Shown here: positions 1 through 4,110 of the stretch, piece by piece
How the letters are laid out: the number at the start of each line of letters is the position of its first letter
Position numbering within the stretch: the stretch's first letter is position 1
NCBI GenBank assembly: GCA_900552155.1
Contig: URYU01000105.1
Span: 1-6,159 of the forward strand
Length of the DNA: 6,159 nt
DNA from: an uncultured Collinsella sp.
Lineage (GTDB): Bacteria; Actinomycetota; Coriobacteriia; Coriobacteriales; Coriobacteriaceae
Reading direction: 5' to 3'
Program-made: the position numbers and the translations under genes
Notes under the pieces: model-generated
What the model was told of the DNA's origin: nothing
What the model saw: the letters and a program-made list of their open reading frames with translations, nothing else
The model's database searches: none

Positions 1-1069
1 TGCCCAGGTTCTCGAGCGTGTGCAGGTAGCGGTAGCTCATCTTGGTAACGAGCGTACGGCCGGCAACACCCATGCCGCCGATGGACTCGGTGACCCACTG
101 CGGATCGCCAGTAAACAGGGCCTGGTACTCGGGGGTACGGGCAAACTTGACCATGCGGAGCTTCATGATGAAGTGATCCACGAACTCCTGGATCTGCTCC
201 TCGGTGAAGGTACCGTTGGCAAGGTCGCGCTCAGCGTAGATGTCGATGAACGTAGAGGTACGGCCGATGGACATAGCGGCGCCATTCTGCTCCTTGACGG
301 CAGCGAGGTAGGCGAAGTACATCCACTGGATGGCCTCCTGCGTGTTGGTAGCAGGGTTGGAAATGTCGAAACCATAGGTCTCGGCCATCATCTTGAGCTC
401 GCCGAGGGCGCGGATCTGCTCCTGCAGCTCCTCACGGTCGCGGATGTTGTCGGCGGTCATGACCGTCGGGGTGGAAGCCTTCTGGGCCTCCTTGTCCTTG
501 ATCAGGTAGTCGACGCCGTACAGGGCAACACGACGGTAGTCGCCGATGATGCGGCCGCGGCCATAGCCATCGGGCAGACCGGTGATGATGTGAGCCGAGC
601 GGCAAGCACGCATCTCGGGGGTGTAAACATCGAAGACGCCGGCGTTGTGAGTCTTGCGCTCGAAGGTGTAGCGCTCGACAACGTTCTCGTCGACCTTGTA
701 GCCGTGCTGGCTGGCAGCCTGGCAAGCGATGCGGATACCGCCGTTGACGTGCAGAGCGCGCTTGAGCGGCTTGTCAGTCTGGAGACCGACGATGGTCTCC
801 TTCTCGCGGTGGGCGTTATCGATGTAGCCAGCGGGGTGGCTCACGATACCCGTAACGGTCTTGGTGTCCATATCGAGGACACCGCCCTGCTCGCGCTCCT
901 TAAGCAGCAGGTCGAGAACCTCGCCCCACAGCTCCTTGGTACGCTCGGTCGGGCCGGCGAGGAACGACTCGTCGCCCTCATAGGGGGTGTAGTTCTTCTG
1001 GATGAAGTCTCGGACGTCAACCTCTCCCGTCCAAATGCCTTCTTTGAAGCCTTCCCATGCCTCCTGCAT
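1..1069 (-). CDS. pflB: Formate C-acetyltransferase (pyruvate formate-lyase), N-terminal part, cut by window edge
   Basis: This glycyl-radical enzyme converts pyruvate and CoA to acetyl-CoA and formate in the cytoplasm during anaerobic growth. The visible 356 codons match the N-terminal half of E. coli PflB (about 760 residues) almost end to end. Landmarks are VRDFIQKNYTPYEGDESFLAG (residues 19-39), IVGLQT (93-98), THNAGVFDVYTP (140-151), GLPDGYGRGRIIGDYRRVALYG (164-185), GAAMSIGRTSTF (263-274) and GDPQWVTESIGGMG (321-334). R173 and W325 correspond to the E. coli substrate-pocket Arg176 and Trp333. The adjacent active-site cysteines and the C-terminal radical glycine lie to the left of the window. 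The ATG at 1069 is the only reasonable start, because an in-frame TAG lies six codons upstream. The protein begins MQEAWEGF, about seven residues shorter than E. coli PflB. The activating enzyme gene pflA would be expected further left. The family call is very secure. Confidence 0.97.
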   Translation of the reverse strand, partial: MQEAWEGFKEGIWTGEVDVRDFIQKNYTPYEGDESFLAGPTERTKELWGEVLDLLLKEREQGGVLDMDTKTVTGIVSHPAGYIDNAHREKETIVGLQTDKPLKRALHVNGGIRIACQAASQHGYKVDENVVERYTFERKTHNAGVFDVYTPEMRACRSAHIITGLPDGYGRGRIIGDYRRVALYGVDYLIKDKEAQKASTPTVMTADNIRDREELQEQIRALGELKMMAETYGFDISNPATNTQEAIQWMYFAYLAAVKEQNGAAMSIGRTSTFIDIYAERDLANGTFTEEQIQEFVDHFIMKLRMVKFARTPEYQALFTGDPQWVTESIGGMGVAGRTLVTKMSYRYLHTLENLG

Positions 1070-1081
1070 TGTGTAACCACG

Positions 1082-1086
1082 CTCCT
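1082..1086 (-). promoter_or_regulatory. Probable ribosome binding site of pflB, long spacing
   Basis: On the minus strand AGGAG lies 12 bases before the ATG at 1069. That spacing is longer than the usual 5-9 bases. No better Shine-Dalgarno match lies closer, and the in-frame stop just upstream rules out an earlier start codon. Confidence 0.5.
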
Positions 1087-1125
1087 AGTTACGTGTAATG
1101 CGGCGCTCTCTCACACCGCTGCTTA

Positions 1126-1140
1126 TTGAATTCTTGAATT
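1126..1140. repeat. Tandem heptamer TTGAATT x2
   Basis: TTGAATT occurs at 1126-1132 and 1134-1140 with a single C between the copies. It lies about 60 bases upstream of the pflB start. It could be a protein-binding site in the leader or a chance AT-rich repeat. Confidence 0.35.
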
Positions 1141-1219
1141 TTCGGTTTGCACTACCGGCTTCTTCCGTTCTTCGCCACACGTTGGTGCAGGGAAAAACGT
1201 TTGTCCACCTTGGAACTGC

Positions 1220-1233
1220 AACCCAAAACCCAA
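1220..1233. repeat. Perfect tandem heptamer AACCCAA x2
   Basis: AACCCAA is repeated twice without a gap (TTGGGTT twice on the pflB strand), inside the presumed pflB leader about 150 bases before the start codon. Its function is unknown. Confidence 0.4.
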
Positions 1234-1299
1234 GATTTCACCCGTTTGAGAAGGATAACATAGCGACCCTCTCCATCTGGGCTGTTATATGTTTCTTTT

Positions 1300-1326
1300 T
1301 TTATATCATAAGGGTGTTTTTTACAA
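1300..1326 (-). promoter_or_regulatory. Candidate pflB promoter with extended -10
   Basis: Read on the minus strand, TATAAA (1300-1305) is preceded directly by TGA, which makes an extended -10 (TGn-TATAAA). TTGTAA (1321-1326) lies 15 bases upstream as a weak -35; shifting it by one base gives a 16-base spacer. Transcription would start near 1293 and give a leader of about 220 bases before the pflB ATG. The -10 is good and the -35 is poor. Other promoters nearer the gene cannot be excluded. Confidence 0.4.
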
Positions 1327-1464
1327 ACCCGCAGGAAATGCGAGCGCGAACAACTACCGTTCACCGATTTGTATGTTATTTTTCCTTGCCTTTGTACGAC
1401 GTTCGCTCTAGCTGTTATGCCAGCTTTAGCAGGGTAAAGTGTCACAGAGACCCTACAGAAACTG

Positions 1465-1498
1465 CAGGGCGGCCACAGGATCCCCCGTGGCCGCCCTG
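1465..1498 (-). terminator. Rho-independent-type terminator after the permease gene
   Basis: A perfect 12-bp stem, CAGGGCGGCCAC (1465-1476) with GTGGCCGCCCTG (1487-1498), closes a 10-base loop. It begins 38 bases past the stop codon of the KdgT-like gene. In the minus-strand transcript it is followed by CAGTTTCTGT, a modest U-rich tail. On the plus strand a T5 run occurs only at 1511-1515, 12 bases beyond the stem, and no plus-strand gene enters the hairpin, so it most likely serves the minus strand. Confidence 0.85.
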
Positions 1499-1536
1499 TG
1501 GCGTGACTAGTTTTTAGCTTTGATTGCCGCTTGGCA

Positions 1537-2550
1537 TTAGGCGGCTGCGGAGGCCTTGTCGGTCGTTGCCTTGCTGTGACCCTGGCCCTCAAAATGCTTG
1601 TAGCACCAGCTGGTGACCAGCGGGGTCAAAATAGCCGTCACGATTGCGCAGGCAGCAACCTGTGCCGTGGCCGTCGCGAGCACCGCACCGCCGTACAAGG
1701 CCTCGTTGACGCTTGCCATGGCAGCAGGCGTGGCCACATTGGCTCCGGCGCAGCTCGAAATGGCCGCACCTGCGACACCCGTACCGCCCGTGAGCTTATC
1801 GACCGCGATAACGGGAATTGCAAAGACCACCGAGCAGATCACGCCGAGCAGAATACCGGGAAGACCGCCATTAATGAGCTGGCCAAAGGTCATGGTCGAG
1901 CCCATGGCAAAGAAGACGAGCACGATGACGGCGGAAAGTGCCGGTGCCATCATCTTAATAAAGATGTACAAGAGGTTGCCCAGAATAATGCCAACGACGA
2001 TCGGCAGGATGGCACCCACGAGCGACCAGCCGATCGGAGCCTGGCCGGCAGCGCCGAGCACAATCATCGTGACCGGAGGGCCGACAACGAGCGTGGTGAT
2101 TGCGACGGCGCCACGCTCGGCCTCGTTGCCCATGGTGCCCATCAGACCAGCGTACATAGCGTTGTTGGCGCCGGTGCAAGCCGCCAGCATCACCATGGCA
2201 GAGATGCCAAACAGGTTGTCGTTGAACACATAAAGGATGAGCAGCGACACGGCAACGACCACGATTTGCTTGACGGCGATGATGATGGCACCGCGGGCAG
2301 CGGCGGCAGGAGCGCTCTTAAACGAAATCGTCGTACCGACGATCAGCAGGAAAGCGCCCACAAGCGGGCCGGCGCCCTGCTGGGTCATGCCAAGCGTAAA
2401 GCTGCCGAGCGTCTTGAACAGGTCGGGGAATAGCGTGTTGAGCAGGCAGCCCAACAGAAGCGGCACCAAAATATTGGCACCCGGGATGGAGGACATCTTA
2501 AAGAACGGCTCCTTTGCCGCCGGCGCCTCCACCGCAGTCGATTCACTCAT
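1537..2550 (-). CDS. kdgT: 2-keto-3-deoxygluconate permease (KdgT family)
   Basis: This is an inner-membrane carrier of the 2-keto-3-deoxygluconate transporter family, which in enterobacteria imports KDG from pectin and uronate breakdown with protons. At 337 residues it is close to E. coli KdgT (about 327). Family-like segments align along the length: IPGANILVPLLLG (22-34), GSFTLGM (49-55), GLPGILLGV (229-237) and DKLTGGTGVAGAAISSCAGA (251-270), followed by NVATPAAMA (271-279). The last part matches the E. coli stretch [26 protein letters not shown], as I recall it. Around ten hydrophobic segments fill the chain between residues 24 and 317, and the C-terminal tail is short and polar. The start is set by AAAGGAG seven bases (ATATAT plus one) before ATG 2550. 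An ATG seven codons earlier lacks a ribosome binding site. It lies downstream of an SDR gene on the same strand. The family call is firm, but the true substrate could be another sugar acid. Confidence 0.92.
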   Translation of the reverse strand: MSESTAVEAPAAKEPFFKMSSIPGANILVPLLLGCLLNTLFPDLFKTLGSFTLGMTQQGAGPLVGAFLLIVGTTISFKSAPAAAARGAIIIAVKQIVVVAVSLLILYVFNDNLFGISAMVMLAACTGANNAMYAGLMGTMGNEAERGAVAITTLVVGPPVTMIVLGAAGQAPIGWSLVGAILPIVVGIILGNLLYIFIKMMAPALSAVIVLVFFAMGSTMTFGQLINGGLPGILLGVICSVVFAIPVIAVDKLTGGTGVAGAAISSCAGANVATPAAMASVNEALYGGAVLATATAQVAACAIVTAILTPLVTSWCYKHFEGQGHSKATTDKASAAA

Positions 2551-2556
2551 ATATAT

Positions 2557-2563
2557 CTCCTTT
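2557..2563 (-). promoter_or_regulatory. Ribosome binding site that fixes the kdgT start
   Basis: AAAGGAG on the minus strand stands six bases before ATG 2550. It decides for this start (MSESTAVEAP) over the in-frame ATG at 2571, which lies upstream of this site. Confidence 0.85.
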
Positions 2564-2603
2564 GGATGCATGCGAATCGTAGCCGCACGCGCCTATGTCA
2601 GAA

Positions 2604-2639
2604 AGAAGGCGACGGTCCCGAGTCGCAGGAGCCGTCGCC
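2604..2639 (-). terminator. Terminator-like hairpin between the SDR and kdgT genes
   Basis: GGCGACGG (2608-2615) pairs with CCGTCGCC (2632-2639). Three more pairs (TCC 2616-2618 with GGA 2628-2630) extend the stem past a one-base bulge. On the minus strand the hairpin starts 19 bases past the SDR stop and is followed by TTCTTTCT, a U-rich tail. It therefore looks like an intrinsic terminator that would stop or reduce read-through from the SDR gene into kdgT. An alternative is an RNA stability or processing hairpin inside an operon. Confidence 0.7.
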
Positions 2640-2658
2640 GAATAATCGTCGCGGGGTA

Positions 2659-3408
2659 TTACCCGTCCAGGACGATACCGCCGTCGCAGTCACCGATCTC
2701 GCCGTTCACGAAGCTGGCGAGGTCGGAGGCAAAGAAGAGCACCATCTGCGCAGGCTCGCTGGCCTGGGCGGCACGGCCCAGAGGAATACCGTTGATGATG
2801 CGCTGAGAGTTCTCGTCAGAGAGGATCGAGGTCATATCGGTAAGCGTGAGCGACGGGCATACAGCGTTGCAGCGGACGCCGAACTTACCGCCCTCCTTGG
2901 CGACTGCCTTGGTTAGACCGTTGACGCCGGCCTTGGAGCTCGCGTAGGCCGCGGTGCCGAGCAGGCCGCCGCCGATCTTGCCGGCAACAGAGCTCACGTT
3001 GACGATAGTGCCGGCATGGGCCGCCTTAAAGTGCGGGTACACGGCATTCATCATGGTGAAGGTACCGTTGAGGTTGATATCGATGGTGCGACGCCACTCG
3101 GTGTCATCGATCTCATCGAACTTCTTGGTGCTGATGACGCCAGCGCAGTTGATCAGGATGTTGGTTTGCGGCAGGTCCGTAAAAATCTGCTCGACAGTCT
3201 CGCGCGCCTTGGGCGCATCGGCGACATCGAGCTGATAAAACTTGTTGCCCTCGCCAAGCTCGGCCACAGCGGCCTCGCCCTTAGCAGCGTTCCTTGCGAT
3301 GAGCGCGACATGTCCGCCGCCCGCGACGATGCCCTTGGCGATTTCGAGGCCAATGCCCTGAGTGCCACCGGTAACGATCGCGGTTTTGCCCGTGAAGTCA
3401 AATGCCAT
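2659..3408 (-). CDS. Short-chain dehydrogenase/reductase (classical SDR), possible sugar-acid dehydrogenase
   Basis: This is a 249-residue cytosolic NAD(P)-dependent oxidoreductase of the classical SDR fold, the usual length for the family. The cofactor motif TGGTQGIG is at 13-20, D61 follows strand beta-3, and NCAG (87-90) replaces the usual NNAG. The catalytic residues are N112 (NLNGTF), S140, Y155 and K159 (YASSK). Arginine 39 at the end of the second strand suggests NADP(H) preference. The usual PG after strand 6 reads PS (185-186). ATG 3408 is chosen because AAAGGGGG lies 8 bases upstream and the classical N-terminus (FTGKTAIVTGG) follows at once. The open frame continues 45 codons upstream, but that part looks non-coding. 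Its neighbour KdgT suggests a substrate such as 2-keto-3-deoxygluconate or a related uronate or aldonate, as for KduD. FabG-like or other SDR roles remain possible, so no gene symbol is given. Confidence 0.88.
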   Translation of the reverse strand: MAFDFTGKTAIVTGGTQGIGLEIAKGIVAGGGHVALIARNAAKGEAAVAELGEGNKFYQLDVADAPKARETVEQIFTDLPQTNILINCAGVISTKKFDEIDDTEWRRTIDINLNGTFTMMNAVYPHFKAAHAGTIVNVSSVAGKIGGGLLGTAAYASSKAGVNGLTKAVAKEGGKFGVRCNAVCPSLTLTDMTSILSDENSQRIINGIPLGRAAQASEPAQMVLFFASDLASFVNGEIGDCDGGIVLDG

Positions 3409-3416
3409 GACTCCAT

Positions 3417-3424
3417 CCCCCTTT
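3417..3424 (-). promoter_or_regulatory. Ribosome binding site of the SDR gene
   Basis: AAAGGGGG on the minus strand lies 8 bases before ATG 3408. It supports this start over the longer open frame that reaches back to 3543. Confidence 0.75.
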
Positions 3425-3469
3425 ATATAAGGTGTCTCCTCGCGGGAAGTTGGAGCATCGCACGTGGCG

Positions 3470-3475
3470 ATTATA
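3470..3475 (-). promoter_or_regulatory. Candidate -10 element of the SDR promoter
   Basis: A perfect TATAAT is present on the minus strand, about 60 bases before the SDR start. No good -35 lies 16-18 bases further upstream. TTGTCA is present but 22 bases away, so the promoter may need an activator or may not be used. Transcription would start near 3463, next to a CACGTG palindrome (3461-3466). Confidence 0.45.
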
Positions 3476-3535
3476 TGAGTCCCAGTCGTCATGGTGGTGA
3501 CAACCCCTCGCCTAACCGCGTGCATGATAGTTCTT

Positions 3536-3556
3536 TGAAACACTTCAGCAATTGAA
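3536..3556. promoter_or_regulatory. Overlapping TGAA/TTCA dyads, possible regulator site
   Basis: Half-sites TGAA (3536-3539), TTCA (3544-3547) and TGAA (3553-3556) form two overlapping inverted repeats, TGAA-N4-TTCA and TTCA-N5-TGAA. They lie about 60-80 bases upstream of the candidate SDR -10. Enterobacterial KdgR boxes also carry TGAAAC and TTTCA half-sites, but the resemblance is weak and the sequence is AT-rich. Confidence 0.25.
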
Positions 3557-3585
3557 TGATTTTAAGTCTTTATGCGCTCTTTATA

Positions 3586-3614
3586 TTGCCCACTGTATGA
3601 GGCCCGCGTATGAG
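3586..3614 (+). promoter_or_regulatory. Candidate promoter of the MarR-ABC operon
   Basis: TTGCCC (3586-3591) and TATGAG (3609-3614) are 17 bases apart, each matching four of six consensus bases. This would start transcription near 3621, exactly at the left arm of the inverted repeat. An alternative -10, TATCAT (3617-3622, five of six), has no good -35. Either choice puts the repeat at the transcription start. Confidence 0.4.
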
Positions 3615-3620
3615 GGTATC

Positions 3621-3669
3621 ATCTTTCACCGAAAATAGTTTCTAGTGTTAGGGGTTTTCGGTGGAAGAT
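3621..3669. promoter_or_regulatory. 15-bp inverted repeat at the marR start, probable operator or leader hairpin
   Basis: ATCTTTCACCGAAAA (3621-3635) and TTTTCGGTGGAAGAT (3655-3669) are inverted copies with one mismatch, which in RNA is a G-U pair. They are separated by 19 bases. The right arm contains the GTG start codon at 3661, and the loop holds the AGGGG ribosome binding site (3650-3654). Each arm is itself nearly palindromic (TTTC-N3-GAAA), as expected for a dimeric repressor site. The most likely role is a paired operator for MarR autoregulation. A translational hairpin hiding the start codon is also possible. Confidence 0.65.
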
Positions 3670-4110
3670 ACCGATTTCCATGAGCTTGGGCGTCAGCTCT
3701 TAACTGAGTTTGGCAGCATGCATCAGCGTATTTCGCGCTTTGCGGACAAAGCTCTCGGTGGCGAGATGGCCGTCATGCGCGCCCTCATGCGCGCCGGCGG
3801 CTCGCTCACGCCGAGCGAACTCGCAGATCGCGCCTGGGTCTCGAGCGCCCGCATCGCCAATATCCTGCGCGCCCTCGAGGCCAAGGGCTGGGTCGAGCGC
3901 GAGCACTCAAAGACCGACCGTCGTCGCGTACACGTCACGGTGACCGACAAGGGATTCCAGGTCATCGAAATCAAACGTCGGGAATTCGAGGACCGCACCG
4001 CGGCCTTCCTCGAGCAGCTTGGCGAAACAGATACCCAAGAGATGGTGCGCCTTCTAAGACGTGCCAACGAAATTATCGACCGCAATCAAGAAAGGAGAGA
4101 TGCCGAGTGA
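3661..4110 (+). CDS. MarR-family transcriptional regulator
   Basis: This is a 149-residue winged-helix protein, the normal length for MarR regulators, which act as dimers and usually release DNA when a ligand binds. An N-terminal dimerisation helix (about 5-30) is followed by the helix-turn-helix LTPSELADRAWVSSARIANILRALEAKGW (49-77) and the wing REHSKTDRRRVHVTVTDKG (80-98), which contains the family-typical D-x-R (D86, R88). A long C-terminal helix pair (about 100-146) completes the dimer interface. The start is GTG at 3661, with AGGGG six bases upstream; the next in-frame ATG is 19 codons inside and would remove the first helix. The stop overlaps the start of the ABC exporter gene by 4 bp, so the two are co-translated. 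It probably represses its own operon through the inverted repeat covering its start. The ligand is unknown. Confidence 0.93.
   Translation: MEDTDFHELGRQLLTEFGSMHQRISRFADKALGGEMAVMRALMRAGGSLTPSELADRAWVSSARIANILRALEAKGWVEREHSKTDRRRVHVTVTDKGFQVIEIKRREFEDRTAAFLEQLGETDTQEMVRLLRRANEIIDRNQERRDAE
4091..4097 (+). promoter_or_regulatory. Ribosome binding site of the ABC exporter gene
   Basis: AAAGGAG inside the end of the marR gene lies 9 bases before GTG 4107. That start overlaps the marR stop as GTGA, indicating translational coupling. The closer ATG at 4100 is in another frame and ends after nine codons. Confidence 0.85.

Larger units (their letters stand above)
1070..1464. other. Non-coding spacer upstream of pflB (promoter and leader region)
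   Basis: About 395 bases separate pflB from the terminator of the neighbouring permease gene, and both genes read leftwards. Open frames exist here on both strands (1098-1517 plus, 1152-1592 minus), but they lack a convincing ribosome binding site, cross the terminator hairpin and show no recognisable protein. The stretch is clearly more AT-rich than the genes, with a T-run at 1294-1302. It holds a possible promoter at 1300-1326 and two perfect 7-bp tandem repeats (1126-1140 and 1220-1233). I saw no clear FNR-type (TTGAT-N4-ATCAA) or Rex-type (TTGTGAA-N4-TTCACAA) dyad. Confidence 0.7.

Noticed and set aside
20..1129. Plus-strand open frame of 369 codons
   Set aside because: It lies opposite pflB, whose minus-strand translation matches a known enzyme almost residue by residue. 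The plus frame is a by-product of GC-rich codon bias.
1465..1515. Plus-strand terminator using the T5 run at 1511-1515
   Set aside because: The T-run is 12 bases beyond the stem and no plus-strand gene reads into it.
1098..1517. Plus-strand open frame of 139 codons in the spacer
   Set aside because: It has no convincing ribosome binding site, runs through the terminator hairpin, and its translation is low in complexity control and unlike any family I recognise. The minus-strand frame at 1152-1592 fails for the same reasons.
1531..2433. Plus-strand open frame of 300 codons, His/Asp/Arg-rich
   Set aside because: It is antisense to the KdgT-like permease gene. The composition is the mirror of a hydrophobic GC-rich coding strand, not a real protein.
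2551..2571. Seven-residue earlier start for the permease (MHPKEIY)
   Set aside because: It would overlap the AAAGGAG site that serves ATG 2550, and it has no ribosome binding site of its own.
2573..2601. Separate kdgT promoter after the hairpin (CTGACA at 2596-2601)
   Set aside because: The -35-like hexamer is good, but the only -10-like match (TACGAT) is 14 bases away, which is too close, and it matches only four of six bases.
2659..3408. Bile-acid hydroxysteroid dehydrogenase
   Set aside because: Gut Coriobacteria carry such SDRs, but this sequence does not resemble the 7-beta enzyme of Collinsella as I recall it, and the permease neighbour points to sugar acids.
3409..3543. N-terminal extension of 45 residues on the SDR
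   Set aside because: The classical SDR N-terminus and a good ribosome binding site both point to ATG 3408. The upstream residues resemble no signal or domain, and the region holds a perfect TATAAT.
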